A DNA stretch of 64,000 nucleotides from Kluyvera genomosp. 3 (GCA_002211745.1 CP022114.1:2636645-2700644), one strand, 5' to 3'. Positions 11,590 through 22,588 are shown, counted from the first letter of the stretch. Notes: generated from the letters alone by a model not told the origin. Translations and numbers: made by a program.

Positions 11590-11934
11590 TTACTCTGCTT
11601 TCGGCTCTTCCGCATATTTCGCTGCGGTTTCTTTGATCAGCGGCTGCAATTCACCACGCTGATACATTTCAATGATGATGTCGCAACCGCCGACCAGCTC
11701 GCCGTCAACCCACAGCTGCGGGAATGTCGGCCAGTTGGCGTATTTTGGCAGCTCCGCACGAATGTCCGGGTTCTGCAGGATATCAACATAAGCAAAGCGT
11801 TCGCCACAGGCAGACAGTGCCTGAACGGCCTGCGCAGAGAAGCCACAGCTTGGCAGCTTCGGGGAACCTTTCATGTACAGCAGGATCGGGTTTTCAGCGA
11901 TCTGGCGCTGAATTTTTTCAATTGTTTCGCTCAT
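11590..11934 (-). CDS. grxD: Monothiol glutaredoxin 4
   Basis: Monothiol glutaredoxin that binds and transfers a [2Fe-2S] cluster with BolA-type partners. 114 residues with the active-site CGFS at 30-33, preceded by LLYMKGSPKLP, and the glutathione-binding WPTFPQLWVDGELVGGCDI. E. coli GrxD is 115 residues. Monocistronic, ending at the shared terminator. Confidence 0.97.
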   Translation of the reverse strand: MSETIEKIQRQIAENPILLYMKGSPKLPSCGFSAQAVQALSACGERFAYVDILQNPDIRAELPKYANWPTFPQLWVDGELVGGCDIIIEMYQRGELQPLIKETAAKYAEEPKAE

Positions 11935-12274
11935 TGTCTTGCTTCCTCAAACTTCTTTTTACGGCAGTAGTCCACCATTGTAGCGTTTTGCGGCCTGAAC
12001 AGAAAATAACATTTTATTCACGCCTTACTATTTTATCGTCTGATGAGAGAAGTTGCCTTATAAATATGTGTTTATCGGCAGGCGGATAAAAAACTTGTTC
12101 ATTTTTTAACTGAACCTGTATCAAATGATGTTTTTTTTTGCACTTGCTAACGAAACAGCGTTTTAGAGTGAAAAACACTATTAACATTTCGTGTTTTTAT
12201 GGATTAGAATCGTTGAGTTTTGTAAACCATACCCAGGCAAGGATATTTAGCCTGCATACTCAGAGGGTTGTTCA
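11935..12274. other. grxD-mepH intergenic region (340 bp)
   Basis: Divergent promoters only; no ORF of note. TTAACA at 12181-12186 and TAGAAT at 12205-12210, 18 bp apart, are a plausible mepH promoter, and a nine-T run lies around 12128. A purine-rich AGAGGG near 12262 precedes the mepH GTG start. Confidence 0.5.
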
Positions 12275-13085
12275 GTGGCGCAGATAAAAAAATGGTCGTT
12301 CACGCTCTGTGCATTGTTGTTTACATCATTATCCTTCACGCCGTTGGCGCATGCTACAGGGCATGCCAAAACACCCACGGCGCAAAAGTCGCTTCCCGTA
12401 AAAGGCAGCGAACGTAAGAAAAAGAATACGGTCAGCAAATCCAACACCAAGAAAAAGACCGCCACTACCGTTACGAAGAAAAAAACCACATCGGTTGTCG
12501 CTAAAAAAGCGGCCCCACCTCTCGCAAAACCGCCGCAACGAAAACCACGAAAACGCGCGCGGTGAAAACCGCCAACGTGGTGACCACCTGTAAGACGACG
12601 CGTAAAGGCCATAAGAAAACCTGCACCACCAGCCGGTAGAAACACAACCCACCACGATTGCGCAGGCACACAAGGTTCGTGTCCAGAAAGCGCAGAAAAC
12701 CGCGATGAACAAACTGATGGGCCAGTTGGGTAAACCTTACCGCTGGGGGGAAACTCACCGCGTACAGGCTTCGATTGTAGCGGCCTGGTTTACTATGCGT
12801 ATAAAGACCTGGTGAATATCCGCATTCCCGCACCGCGAACGAAATGTATCACTTACGCGATGCCCGCCCGGTGAACCGTAGTGAACTGGAAAGCGGCGAT
12901 TTAGTCTTTTTCCGTACCCAAGGCCGCGGCACCGCCGATCACGTCGGCGTATATGTCGGTAACGGCAAATTCATTCAGTCGCCGCGTACCGGTCAGGATA
13001 TTCAGATTACCTCGCTCAGCGAAGATTACTGGGTCCGCCATTACGTTGGCGCCCGCCGCGTGGTGACCCGAAGACCATTCGTTAA
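12275..13085 (+). CDS. mepH: Murein DD-endopeptidase MepH
   Basis: NlpC/P60 hydrolase that cuts D-Ala-mDAP cross-links in peptidoglycan. A signal peptide (GTG start, about 1-27) is followed by a Lys/Thr-rich linker, then the catalytic domain with FDCSGLVYYAY (Cys) and GTADHVGVYVGNG (His). Five single-base losses: within 12512-12518, CC 12633-12634, six-G run 12745-12750, CCC 12827-12829 and CCC 13067-13069. Restored, the protein is 271 residues, exactly the E. coli length, ending RRVVTPKTIR. The repetitive Lys/Thr linker is normal for this gene. Confidence 0.93.
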
Positions 13086-13088
13086 TCA

Positions 13089-13118
13089 CTTACCCCGTTT
13101 GTTAATAAACGGGGTAAG
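13089..13118 (+). terminator. mepH terminator
   Basis: CTTACCCCGTTT / AAACGGGGTAAG, a 12-bp perfect stem with a 6-nt loop, followed by CTTATCTTTTCT. Confidence 0.85.
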
Positions 13119-13208
13119 CTTATCTTTTCTCTCACCTTTTAATTTGCTACTCTATCCATACTCAATACAGGGTTATTGAGAGTACACAATAATAAAAGGA
13201 GAGTAGCA

Positions 13209-13790
13209 ATGTCGTTCGAATTACCTGCATTACCGTATGCCAAAGACGCTCTTGTTCCACATATTTCCGTGGAAACGCTCGAGTATCATTATGGTAAACA
13301 CCACCAGACTTACGTTACCAACCTGAACAACATGATCAAAGGCACCGCGTTTGAAGGTAAAACGCTGGAAGAGATCGTGCGCACTTCTGAAGGCGGCGTG
13401 TTCAATAACGCAGCTCAGGTCTGGAACCACACTTTCTATTGGCACTGCCTGGCGCCAAATGCCGGTGGCGAACCGACCGGTGCTGTCGCAGAAGCCATTA
13501 CTAAATCCTTCGGCAGCTTCGCAGAGTTCAAAGCGCAGTTCACCGATGCCGCTGTGAAAAACTTCGGCGCTGGCTGGACCTGGCTCGTGAAGAAAGCAGA
13601 CGGCTCTCTGGCCATCGTGTCGACCTCTAACGCGGGCACTCCGCTGACGACCGACGCCAAGCCGCTGCTGACCGTTGACGTGTGGGAACATGCTTACTAT
13701 ATCGACTACCGCAATGCGCGTCCGAACTACCTCGAGCACTTCTGGGCTCTGGTTAACTGGGCATTTGTGGCTGAAAATCTGTCAGCATAA
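13209..13790 (+). CDS. sodB: Iron superoxide dismutase
   Basis: Cytoplasmic Fe-SOD. 193 residues as in E. coli, with iron ligands His27, His74, Asp157 and His161 in place ([16 protein letters not shown]). ATG 13209 is chosen over in-frame upstream starts because AAGGAG sits 8-13 nt before it. The AU-rich leader and AAAAGGAGAGTAGCA at the ribosome site closely resemble the E. coli segment paired by the sRNA RyhB, so iron-dependent post-transcriptional control is likely. Confidence 0.97.
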   Translation: MSFELPALPYAKDALVPHISVETLEYHYGKHHQTYVTNLNNMIKGTAFEGKTLEEIVRTSEGGVFNNAAQVWNHTFYWHCLAPNAGGEPTGAVAEAITKSFGSFAEFKAQFTDAAVKNFGAGWTWLVKKADGSLAIVSTSNAGTPLTTDAKPLLTVDVWEHAYYIDYRNARPNYLEHFWALVNWAFVAENLSA

Positions 13791-13870
13791 GTAGAAAAAA
13801 CCCAGCGTCGCAAAGCTTCGCCGGGTTTGATTGATTAACGCAGAGGGAAACGCCTTCTGCGTTTTTTTGT

Positions 13871-15036
13871 TTACTGGCTGGCGAAGGCCTCTTCACCATG
13901 ACGACGGCCGCTCATGAACACCACCAGCAGGGCCAGCGCGGCGACAATCGCCCCCATCACCGGCACAAAGCTGTAGCCCAGCCCACCGGAAATCACCGCA
14001 CCACCGGCCACCGCACCCAACGCGTTACCCAGATTAAACGCCCCAATATTGACCGACGATGACAGCCCGGCGCTTCGTGCGCCACACGCATGACACGCAT
14101 CTGTAACGGCGGTACCACGGCGAAGGTTGCCGCGCCCCACACCACCATGCTGAACGCGGCACCGATCTGAGTTTGCGCAAGGAACGGGATGGCCAGCATG
14201 ATAGCCATTAACAGCAGCAGGAACCCCTTCAGCGTGCCGCTGACTGAACGGTCGGCAAATTTGCCACCGAGGTAGTTACCGATGGAGAACCCAACGCCAA
14301 TCAGCACCAGCATCAGCGTAATGAAGCCCGGCGTCGCATCCGTGATCGTACGCAACACCGGTGAGATATAGGTGTAAAGCGTAAACATCGCGCCAGCGCC
14401 GAGTACGGTGGTCAGCAGTGCGGAAAGCACCTGTGGGCGCACCAGCACCGACAGTTCACGTTTCACATCAGGTTTTTCACCCGCCCCGCCCTTCGGCAAG
14501 GACAACCACAGACCGATAATAGCGATAATCCCCAGTCCCGCAGTCGCCAGGAACGACATACGCCAGCCGATTGTTTCACCCAGCCAGGTTGCCGCCGGCA
14601 CGCCGCCAATATTGGCGATCGTCAGACCCATAAACATCGTCGCCACCGCGCTGGCCTGCTTATGTTTCGGCACCACGCTTGCCGCTACCACTGAACCCAG
14701 GCCAAAGAACGCACCGTGGTTCAGGCTGGTAATAATGCGCGACAGCATTAAGGTGGTGTAGTCCGGCGAGATGGCCGACAGCACGTTGCCAAGGGTAAAA
14801 ATGGCCATCAGAAAGATCAGCGCGTTGCGGCGGGCACGATGAGAAAGCAGCAGCGTCATCAGCGGCGCACCGACCATCACGCCAACCGCATAGGCGCTAA
14901 TCAGCATACCGGCAGCCGGGATCGAGACGTCAACGCCCTTTGCGATGACCGGCAGTAGCCCCATCGGCGAGAATTCGGTGGTCCCTATGCCAAAAGCGCC
15001 AATGGCCAGCGCGAGTAAGGGAAAATTGATTTTCAT
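13871..15036 (-). CDS. ydhP: MFS transporter YdhP
   Basis: Twelve-helix major facilitator of the DHA1 (AraJ-like) group, function unproven. Motifs: FGIGTTEFSPMGLLP in helix 1, the RSRITSLNHGAFFGLGS stretch and GGKFADRS in the middle loop. The frame breaks at CCC 14066-14068; one more base joins MRVMRVAHEAPG to LSSSVNIGAFNLGN and gives 388 residues (E. coli 389). Start ATG 15036, reading MKINFPLLALAIG. Confidence 0.92.
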
Positions 15037-15195
15037 GCAAAAGCTCCGATTGGCCGCACGACAGACGCGGCATGGCAATATAGGGCAAAAGCATGACATT
15101 AATCACAGAAAAGCAGAAGTGTACAAAACAGCAAAAGATTATTGCTAATTTGCTAACAATCAGACATGAGGGCGCGAACGCCCCTCATGGAAGAA

Positions 15196-15285
15196 TCAAT
15201 GCAGAACAGCGGTAAGTCCAGCGGCGACGATCAACGCCAGCACAATAACGGTCGTGGTGAGTGACATCTTAAGTTCGGTACTCAT
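15196..15285 (-). CDS. ynhF: Small membrane protein YnhF
   Basis: 29-residue single-helix protein, reading MSTELKMSLTTTVIVLALI and ending TAVLH. It matches E. coli YnhF, a 29-residue stress-induced inner-membrane small protein, in length, position (between ydhP and purR) and sequence. AAGGAG lies 6 nt before the ATG. Confidence 0.92.
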   Translation of the reverse strand: MSTELKMSLTTTVIVLALIVAAGLTAVLH

Positions 15286-15520
15286 CAATTTTTCTCCTTT
15301 TAATGACCACAGCAAAACTGAGCTCACTCATTTTTGCACAGATAATCGTAAAAATCTTCACAGATTTAGCAGGATGTTGGTTTTTGCTCTTCCACTTTGC
15401 GTCCGGATACGTCAAAATTCGACGCTTATTTATAAGCGTACCGGCCATTGACCCCCTCCTGTCGTCCTGTATCGTTTTCCTGGCGAACCGCAATCCACAA
15501 AATTGCGTCAGGGTGTATAA

Positions 15521-15536
15521 AGGCAAACGTTTTCGT
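15521..15536. promoter_or_regulatory. PurR operator O1
   Basis: AGGCAAACGTTTTCGT, a close match to the PUR box ACGCAAACGTTTTCGT, 43 bp before purR. Autorepression site. Confidence 0.88.
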
Positions 15537-15579
15537 TTCGAGTTTATCAGGGGCAGGCCAGGGTCTGGAGTGAGATGGA

Positions 15580-16604
15580 ATGGCAACAATTAAAGATGTA
15601 GCGAAGCGCGCAAACGTTTCCACTACAACCGTATCACATGTAATTAACAAAACGCGTTTTGTCGCCGAAGAGACGCGGGAAGCGGTGTGGGCAGCGATTA
15701 AAGAGCTGCACTACTCGCCAAGCGCCGTTGCCCGTAGCCTGAAGGTCAACCACACCAAATCGATTGGTTTGCTGGCGACCAGCAGCGAAGCGGCCTACTT
15801 TGCTGAAATTATCGAAGCCGTTGAGAAAAACTGCTTCCAGAAGGGCTATACCCTGATCCTTGGCAACGCGTGGAACAATCTCGAGAAACAACGCGCCTAC
15901 TTGTCAATGATGGCGCAAAAACGCGTTGATGGCCTGCTGGTGATGTGTTCCGAATATCCGGAATCCCTGCTTTCAATGCTGGAAGAGTATCGCCATATTC
16001 CAATGGTGGTGATGGACTGGGGCGAAGCCAAAGCCGACTTTACCGACTCGGTCATCGACAACGCCTTCGAAGGCGGCTATATGGCGGGCCGTTATCTGAT
16101 CGAACGCGGCCACCGTGATATTGGCGTCATTCCTGGCCCGCTGGAACGTAACACCGGCGCAGGACGCCTGGCTGGCTTTATGAAGGCCATGGAAGAAGCG
16201 CAAATCAATGTTCCGGCAAACTGGATAGTCCAGGGTGACTTCGAGCCGGAGTCTGGCTATCGCGCTATGCAGCAGATTCTCTCCCAGCACCCGCGCCCTA
16301 CCGCTATCTTTTGTGGCGGCGACATCATGGCCATGGGCGCGCTTTGCGCCGCCGATGAAATGGGGCTGCGCGTGCCGCAGGATATTTCGCTGATCGGGTA
16401 TGACAACGTGCGTAACTCGCGTTTCTTTACCCGGCGCTGACCACCATTCATCAGCCGAAAGATTCACTTGGTGAGACAGCCTTCAACATGCTGATGGATC
16501 GTATCGTCAGCAAGCGCGAAGAGTCGCAGTCGATTGAGGTGCATCCGCGCCTGATCGAGCGACGCTCCGTGGCCGACGGCCCGTATCGCGATTACCGTCG
16601 TTAA
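15580..16604 (+). CDS. purR: Purine repressor PurR
   Basis: LacI-family repressor using hypoxanthine or guanine as corepressor. [24 protein letters not shown] at the N-terminus, hinge AVARSLKV, then the periplasmic-binding-protein-like effector domain. The frame breaks at CCC 16430-16432; one more C joins SRFFTP to [14 protein letters not shown] and gives 341 residues, the E. coli length, ending DGPYRDYRR. Operators lie upstream and inside the first codons. Confidence 0.96.
15607..15622. promoter_or_regulatory. PurR operator O2 inside purR
   Basis: GCGCAAACGTTTCCAC within codons 10-15 of purR, the intragenic second operator known from E. coli. Confidence 0.82.
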
Positions 16605-16607
16605 GGG

Positions 16608-17534
16608 TTAACTGTGGGCGTCCTGAACGGGCGTCCGCAGCCACTCATCGTTTAGCGTCTCGCTATCCCCCAAATATTCCAGCAGCCAGCTCAATGCCGG
16701 CGACGCTTCGCTCTGTTGCCAGGTCAGACAACAGGCTGCATCCGGGAACGGATTCTCCAGTTCCAGCGCAACCCACTCTCCGCTTTCCAGCCACGGCTGC
16801 GCCAGATGCCCCGGCACCATCGCCGCACAAAGTCCGGCAGAAATACAGGTCTCCGACGACGACCAGTCCGGCACCACCACCCTCTTCTGGTTATCAAGCA
16901 GCCAGGTCGTTCGCTTGGGTAGCGACCGTGAGGTGTCTTCCCGTACCAGCGACGGCCAGTTGCGCAGCACGTCATCGCTCAGCGGCCCGTCCATCTTCGC
17001 GAGCGGATGCGTACTGGCCACCACGCAGTGCCAGTTGAGCATGCCCATGTCGCGAAAGGCAAAACGCCCACCAACCGGGATGGCCTGCGTCGCGCCAATC
17101 GCCAGCTCCACGCGCCCATCCGCCAGCGCATCCCAGACGCCGTTAAAAACTTCCTGATAGACAATCAGTTCGACGTCGCTGAAGTGGCGATAAAAATCGA
17201 CAATCAGCTGACGGGTGCGCTGAGGTTTCACGATGTTATCAACGGCAATCGCCAGCTGGCCGCGCCAGCCGTTGGCAATCTGCTGACACTGCTGACGAGT
17301 GATCTGCATTTTTTTGATAACAGAACGCCCTTCTTTAAGAAACCATGCTCCCGCAGGCGTTAATTCAACATCCCGATGGCGACGTTCAAACAACGGCACC
17401 GCCAGCCATTCCTCAAGCTGTCGCACCGTATAGCTTACTGCAGAGGGCACCCGGTGTAGCTCCTGCGCCGCGGCGCTAAAGCTACCGTTGCGCGCGACCG
17501 CATCAACCACTTCCAGAGAATATTCAGACCACAT
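16608..17534 (-). CDS. punR: LysR-family purine-responsive regulator PunR
   Basis: Activator of the divergent punC in E. coli (formerly YdhB). 308 residues from ATG 17534, with N-terminal HTH MWSEYSLEVVDAVARNGSFS and HRVPSAVSYTVRQLEEW. The frame extends upstream of this ATG, but the protein family starts at MWSEYS. Stops 3 bp after the convergent purR stop, with no terminator hairpin visible between. Confidence 0.93.
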   Translation of the reverse strand: MWSEYSLEVVDAVARNGSFSAAAQELHRVPSAVSYTVRQLEEWLAVPLFERRHRDVELTPAGAWFLKEGRSVIKKMQITRQQCQQIANGWRGQLAIAVDNIVKPQRTRQLIVDFYRHFSDVELIVYQEVFNGVWDALADGRVELAIGATQAIPVGGRFAFRDMGMLNWHCVVASTHPLAKMDGPLSDDVLRNWPSLVREDTSRSLPKRTTWLLDNQKRVVVPDWSSSETCISAGLCAAMVPGHLAQPWLESGEWVALELENPFPDAACCLTWQQSEASPALSWLLEYLGDSETLNDEWLRTPVQDAHS

Positions 17535-17646
17535 TTTCTGCCTGCAAAAAATTTGAATCCATGCCTCAAATATTAGCGTTTCACAACCGGGAATGCACTC
17601 TCTACACTCAGCGGCACAGTGTGAACTACGATAAAAAAGGCAATTT

Positions 17647-18840
17647 ATGCAACCTGGGAAAGGATTTTTAGTCTGGCTCGCGGGACTGAGCGTGCTGGGC
17701 TTCCTGGCTACCGATATGTACCTACCGGCGTTCGCCGCCATTCAGCAAGACCTGCAAACGCCGGCATCCGCCGTCAGCGCGAGCCTGAGTCTGTTCCTCG
17801 CGGGTTTCGCCGTGGCGCAGCTACTGTGGGGGCCGCTGTCTGACCGCTATGGCCGTAAACCGATCCTGCTGACCGGTTTAACCATTTTTGCCATCGGCTG
17901 CCTTGGCATGCTGTGGGTTCGCGATGGTACCACCCTACTGGTGCTGCGCTTCGTGCAGGCGGTTGGCGTTTGCGCCGCCGCGGTGACCTGGCAAGCCATG
18001 GTTACCGACTATTATCCCGCTCAGCGCACCAACCGTATTTTTGCGACCATTATGCCGCTGGTCGGCCTGTCTCCTGCGCTGGCACCGCTGCTCGGCAGCT
18101 GGCTGCTGGCCCACTTTGATTGGCAGGCCATCTTCGCAACGCTGTTTATCATTACCCTGGTATTGATGCTGCCCGCTTTGCGTCTGAAGCCGGCCCACAA
18201 TAAAAACGTCGCCAGTGAAGAGAAGCTCACGTTTTTACGTCTGCTGCGCAGTAAGGACTACCGCGGCAACGTGCTGATTTACGCCGCCTGCTCCGCCAGC
18301 TTTTTCGCCTGGCTGACCGGTTCGCCATTTATTCTGCATGAAATGGGCTACAGCCCGACGGTAATTGGTCTGAGCTATGTACCGCAAACCATCGCCTTCC
18401 TGATTGGCGGCTATGGCTGTCGCGCGGCGCTGCAAAAATGGCAGGGTAGCCAGATGTTGCCGTGGCTGCTGGCGCTCTTTGCGCTCAGCGTTATCGGGAC
18501 CTGGGGCGTCGGCCTCGCGGAAGGCGTCTCCCTGACCGCGCTGTTGATCCCCTTCTGCATCATGGCAACCGCCAACGGGGCGATTTATCCCATTGTCGTT
18601 GCGCAGGCGCTGAAGCCCTTCCCACAGGCAACTGGCCGAGCAGCCGCGCTACAGAACACGTTGCAGTTAGGGCTGTGCTTCCTGGCAAGCCTGGCGGTCT
18701 CAACGCTGATTGCAACGCCGTTGCTGACCACCACGAGCGTGATGCTGGTCACCGTGGTTCTCGCCGGCATTGGCTACCGCATGCAGCGCTCTGCACGTCG
18801 TGCTGAACGTCAAAATGAGCACGCGAATTCCCACGCCTAA
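17647..18840 (+). CDS. punC: MFS purine nucleoside transporter PunC
   Basis: Twelve-helix Bcr/CflA-type transporter (formerly YdhC), implicated in adenosine uptake in E. coli. 397 residues (E. coli 403). Conserved [11 protein letters not shown], the loop motif [11 protein letters not shown] and LAPLLGSW. Intact. Divergent from its activator gene punR across a 112-bp promoter region. Confidence 0.93.
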   Translation: MQPGKGFLVWLAGLSVLGFLATDMYLPAFAAIQQDLQTPASAVSASLSLFLAGFAVAQLLWGPLSDRYGRKPILLTGLTIFAIGCLGMLWVRDGTTLLVLRFVQAVGVCAAAVTWQAMVTDYYPAQRTNRIFATIMPLVGLSPALAPLLGSWLLAHFDWQAIFATLFIITLVLMLPALRLKPAHNKNVASEEKLTFLRLLRSKDYRGNVLIYAACSASFFAWLTGSPFILHEMGYSPTVIGLSYVPQTIAFLIGGYGCRAALQKWQGSQMLPWLLALFALSVIGTWGVGLAEGVSLTALLIPFCIMATANGAIYPIVVAQALKPFPQATGRAAALQNTLQLGLCFLASLAVSTLIATPLLTTTSVMLVTVVLAGIGYRMQRSARRAERQNEHANSHA

Positions 18841-19137
18841 ACATCACTCATATCAATGCCATAGGAAATGATTAGGGCGCTAAGTTTTTAGTTGAATCAA
18901 TACACTTAGCGTCCTATACTGGATCGGCATCACATAATTAATATACATTGAACTAATTAAGCGGGAGCAGGATAGCTTCCCGTTAAACCATGGATTGGCT
19001 TTCGGCAAGGGGTTCTTCCCTTCCTCTGTGCTACGTCGGATAGCAGGCTCACGAATTTTTCGTGACATTTCTCACAAACCCAAAAAAGCGTCTACGCTGT
19101 TTTAAGGTTCTGATCATCAGGTCGGGATGGAGAAGCT
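18841..19137 (+). promoter_or_regulatory. cfa promoter and long leader region
   Basis: No ORF. E. coli cfa has a distal sigma-70 and a proximal sigma-S promoter here. TCTACGCT at about 19091-19098 resembles a sigma-S -10. A GCGGGA...TCCCGT hairpin at about 18961-18984 resembles the structured leader where sRNAs such as RydC act in E. coli. These assignments are by analogy. Confidence 0.5.
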
Positions 19138-20286
19138 ATGAGCTCATCGTGTATAGAAGAAGTAAGTGTACCGGACGACGACTGGTATCGCATCGTTAGC
19201 GAGCTGCTAAACCGAGCAGGTATTGAAATCAACGGCAATGCCTCCTGCGATATTCAAGTCAGAAATCCGCGTCTTTTCAAACGTGTTTTACAAGAAGGTT
19301 CGTTAGGCCTTGGCGAAAGCTATATGGACGGTTGGTGGGAATGTGACCGTCTCGATATCTTCTTCGACAAGGTGCTGCGCGCCGGATTAGAAAATCAACT
19401 TCCACACCATTTCAAAGATACGCTGCGCGTTGCCGGCGCTCGTCTGTTTAACCTCCAGAGCCGCAGACGCGCCTGGCAGGTTGGCAAAGAACACTACGAC
19501 CTTGGCAACGATCTTTTCAGCCGCATGCTTGATTCATTTATGCAGTACTCCTGCGGCTACTGGAAAGAAGCCAAAACGCTGGAAGAGGCTCAACAGGCCA
19601 AGCTCGACCTCATCTGCCAGAAGTTGCAGTTGAAGCCGGGAATGCGCGTGCTGGATATCGGCTGCGGCTGGGGTGGTTTAGCCGCCTTTATGGCGAAAAA
19701 CTACGGGGTTAGCGTCAAAGGGGTTACCATTTCCGCCGAACAGCAGAAAATGGCGCAGGCGCGCTGTGAAGGGCTGGATGTGGAGATCCTGCTTCAGGAT
19801 TACCGCGACCTCAACGATCAGTTCGACCGTATCGTCTCTGTGGGGATGTTCGAGCACGTGGGCCCGAAAAACTACGACACCTATTTCAACGTCGTCGACC
19901 GCAATCTGAAGCCCGATGGGCTGTTCTTACTGCACACCATTGGTTCGAAGAAGACCGACAACAATGTCGATCCGTGGATCAACAAATACATCTTTCCGAA
20001 TGGCTGTTTACCCTCAGTTCGCCAGATTGCCGTCGCCAGCGAGCCTCACTTTGTGATGGAAGACTGGCATAACTTCGGCGCTGATTACGATACCACGCTG
20101 ATGGCCTGGTACGAGCGTTTCCTCGCCTGCTGGCCGGAAATCGCGGACAACTATTCTGAACGATTCAAGCGAATGTTTAGCTACTATCTCAACGCCTGTG
20201 CGGGTGCGTTCCGCGCGCGGGATATTCAGCTATGGCAGGTGATGTTCTCCCGAGGGGTAGAACACGGTCTGCGCGTCGCGCGCTAG
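19138..20286 (+). CDS. cfa: Cyclopropane-fatty-acyl-phospholipid synthase
   Basis: Adds a methylene group from S-adenosylmethionine to membrane phospholipid double bonds in stationary phase and acid stress. 382 residues as in E. coli. SAM motif VLDIGCGWGG around 171-180, followed by GVTISAEQQKMA, and the conserved VGMFEHVGPKNYD and C-terminal YYLNACAGAFRARDIQLWQ. Intact frame. Confidence 0.97.
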   Translation: MSSSCIEEVSVPDDDWYRIVSELLNRAGIEINGNASCDIQVRNPRLFKRVLQEGSLGLGESYMDGWWECDRLDIFFDKVLRAGLENQLPHHFKDTLRVAGARLFNLQSRRRAWQVGKEHYDLGNDLFSRMLDSFMQYSCGYWKEAKTLEEAQQAKLDLICQKLQLKPGMRVLDIGCGWGGLAAFMAKNYGVSVKGVTISAEQQKMAQARCEGLDVEILLQDYRDLNDQFDRIVSVGMFEHVGPKNYDTYFNVVDRNLKPDGLFLLHTIGSKKTDNNVDPWINKYIFPNGCLPSVRQIAVASEPHFVMEDWHNFGADYDTTLMAWYERFLACWPEIADNYSERFKRMFSYYLNACAGAFRARDIQLWQVMFSRGVEHGLRVAR

Positions 20287-20292
20287 TACTTC

Positions 20293-20323
20293 AACGCCTG
20301 CACCGTGTGGTGCAGGCGTTTTC
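20293..20323. terminator. cfa/ribC terminator
   Basis: AACGCCTGCACC / GGTGCAGGCGTT with a GTGT loop, then TTCC; lies between convergent genes. Confidence 0.85.
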
Positions 20324-20325
20324 CT

Positions 20326-20964
20326 TTACTCTGCAATCGCCTGGGTCACCGCGGCTTCTTTTGCCGCCATCACGCGCTCTACGGTGTCGACAACCGCCTG
20401 AGTTTGCGGATCAATCTCGATATTCACGCGATCGCCAAGGCGTTTTTTACCCAGCGTGGTACGCTCCAGCGTTTCCGGAATCAGGTGCACGCAGAAGCGA
20501 GTCGCCGTCACTTCCCCAACGGTCAGGCTAATGCCATCAATCCCGATAAAACCCTTATACAAAACATATTTCATCAGCGATGGATCCTGGATTTTAAACC
20601 AGATCTGCTTGTTGTTTTCCGAGGTCAGAATTTTTGCGACTTCTGCAGTGGTCATAATATGACCCGACATTAAGTGGCCGCCAATTTCATCGCTGAATTT
20701 CGCCGCACGCTCGACGTTAACCAGATCGCCCACCTTGACATCGCCCAGGTTGGTAATGCGCAGCGTCTCTTTCATCAAGTCGAAGCTAATCTGGTCGCCG
20801 TTAATTTCCGTGACCGTTAAGCAGCAGCCGTTGTGGGCCACTGAGGCGCCGGTCTCAAGGCCAGACAGCATATGTTCCGGCAGCGCCACGACGTGGGTGC
20901 GGAAGTTAGGTTTTTCATCAATGGACACGATTTTTGCCGTGCCCTGCACAATACCAGTGAACAT
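20326..20964 (-). CDS. ribC: Riboflavin synthase alpha subunit
   Basis: Dismutates two 6,7-dimethyl-8-ribityllumazines to riboflavin. 212 residues with two homologous beta-barrel halves: N-terminal [15 protein letters not shown] with [14 protein letters not shown], and the second half GHIMTTAEV with [16 protein letters not shown]. coli RibC (also called RibE) is 213 residues. Intact, divergent from mdtK. Confidence 0.97.
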   Translation of the reverse strand: MFTGIVQGTAKIVSIDEKPNFRTHVVALPEHMLSGLETGASVAHNGCCLTVTEINGDQISFDLMKETLRITNLGDVKVGDLVNVERAAKFSDEIGGHLMSGHIMTTAEVAKILTSENNKQIWFKIQDPSLMKYVLYKGFIGIDGISLTVGEVTATRFCVHLIPETLERTTLGKKRLGDRVNIEIDPQTQAVVDTVERVMAAKEAAVTQAIAE

Positions 20965-21123
20965 ATCGTTAACTCCTGTTAATCATCGTACCGGTATCGC
21001 TACCGGTTTATCTGCTACGCACAATAGCAGTTGATAAAACAGGTTGCCACCTTCCGCGGCACGCCCCCTTTTTTTTGACTAGATTAATAGCAAATCCTCG
21101 CTACAATATCGGAGCAATTCCTC

Positions 21124-21194
21124 TATTTATTCTTCTTGCTGCCGGTTAAGGCGGCTTATCTGTCTCCCGTGCTCACGTACGGCGAGAATAAATA
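21124..21194 (+). promoter_or_regulatory. Structured leader of mdtK
   Basis: TATTTATTCT (21124-21133) and AGAATAAATA (21185-21194) are perfect 10-bp inverted repeats enclosing two smaller GC-rich inverted segments: GCCGG..GGCGGC around 21140-21155, and CCGTGC..GTACGG around 21167-21182. The ribosome site and GTG start follow 20 bp later. Base pairing is visible; the function is not known to me. Confidence 0.5.
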
Positions 21195-21214
21195 ACAACA
21201 ATACAGGTGTTCAC

Positions 21215-22588
21215 GTGCAGAAGTATTTTAGCGAAGCGCGTCAGTTATTAGCTCTGGCTATCCCGGTTATCCTTGCGCAGGTGGCCCAAACAGCAATGGG
21301 GTTTGTCGATACGGTCATGGCTGGCGGCTACAGCGCCACCGATATGGCCGCGGTGGCGATTGGTACCTCCATCTGGCTGCCAGCGATCCTTTTTGGTCAC
21401 GGTCTGCTGCTGGCGCTGACGCCGGTTATTGCTCAACTTAATGGTTCCGGCCGCCGGGATCGCGTCGCCCTCCAGGTTCGCCAGGGTTTCTGGCTGGCCG
21501 GTTTTGTCTCAATATTAATCATGGTGGTCCTGTGGAACGCCGGGCATATCATTCGCGCGATGCATAACATCGACCCGGCTCTGGCGGATAAAGCCGTTGG
21601 CTACCTGCGCGCGCTGCTCTGGGGCGCGCCGGGCTACCTGTGCTTCCAGGTGGCGCGTAACCAATGTGAAGGGCTAGCGAAAACCAAGCCCGGCATGGTT
21701 ATGGGCTTTATCGGCCTGCTGGTAAATATTCCGGTTAACTACATCTTTATTTACGGTCATTTCGGCATGCCGGAGCTGGGCGGCGTGGGCTGCGGCGTGG
21801 CGACCGCGTCGGTTTACTGGGTGATGTTCTTCAGCATGCTCTACTACGTTCGCCATGCGGGTTCAATGCGCGATATTCGCCATAGTGAGCGTTTCAGCCG
21901 CCCGGATTTCGCCATTCTGCAGCGTCTAACCACGCTCGGGCTGCCTATTGCGCTGGCGTTGTTTTTTGAGGTCACGCTATTCGCAGTCGTTGCGCTGCTG
22001 GTTTCACCGCTGGGGATCGTTGACGTTGCCGGTCACCAGATTGCGCTCAACTTCAGCTCGCTGATGTTTGTCCTGCCGATGTCGCTGGCGGCGGCGGTAA
22101 CCATCCGCGTCGGCTTCCGTCTGGGCCAGGGTTCAACGCCGGACGCACAGGTTTCCGCGCGTACCGGTTTGGGCGTCGGGATATGCATGGCAGTCTGCAC
22201 GGCGGTATTCACTAGCTTGATGCGTACCCACATCGCCTTGCTGTATAACGATAACCCCGAAGTCGTCACGCTCGCTGCCCAGTTGATGCTGCTGGCTGCG
22301 CTGTATCAGATTTCAGATTCAATCCAGGTTATCGGTAGCGGTATTTTGCGCGGTTATAAAGATACGCGTTCAATCTTCTTTATTACCTTTATCGCCTACT
22401 GGGTGCTGGGTCTGCCTTGCGGCTACGTACTGGCGCTGACCGATCTGGTGGTTGAGCGGATGGGCCCGGCGGGCTTCTGGTGGGGCTTTATTATTGGCCT
22501 GACGTCGGCGGCAGTGATGATGATGCTGAGAATGCGCTTCCTCCAGCGCCAACCCGCATCGGTCATTCTCCAACGCGCCGCGCGTTAA
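21215..22588 (+). CDS. mdtK: MATE-family multidrug/Na+ antiporter MdtK
   Basis: Twelve-helix inner-membrane exporter (NorM/YdhE) of fluoroquinolones, dyes and dipeptides. 457 residues, the E. coli length, GTG start reading [24 protein letters not shown] landmarks [39 protein letters not shown] and the C-terminal [13 protein letters not shown] are seen. Intact. A structured leader precedes it. Confidence 0.96.
   Translation: MQKYFSEARQLLALAIPVILAQVAQTAMGFVDTVMAGGYSATDMAAVAIGTSIWLPAILFGHGLLLALTPVIAQLNGSGRRDRVALQVRQGFWLAGFVSILIMVVLWNAGHIIRAMHNIDPALADKAVGYLRALLWGAPGYLCFQVARNQCEGLAKTKPGMVMGFIGLLVNIPVNYIFIYGHFGMPELGGVGCGVATASVYWVMFFSMLYYVRHAGSMRDIRHSERFSRPDFAILQRLTTLGLPIALALFFEVTLFAVVALLVSPLGIVDVAGHQIALNFSSLMFVLPMSLAAAVTIRVGFRLGQGSTPDAQVSARTGLGVGICMAVCTAVFTSLMRTHIALLYNDNPEVVTLAAQLMLLAALYQISDSIQVIGSGILRGYKDTRSIFFITFIAYWVLGLPCGYVLALTDLVVERMGPAGFWWGFIIGLTSAAVMMMLRMRFLQRQPASVILQRAAR

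Noticed and set aside
12275-12660. Lys/Thr-rich repeat in mepH as a novel repeat protein
   Set aside because: This is the normal low-complexity linker between the MepH signal peptide and its NlpC/P60 domain.
21124-21194. Guanidine-II (mini-ykkC) riboswitch before the MATE exporter
   Set aside because: That class needs two hairpins with ACGR loops; I see GC stems but not two such loops.
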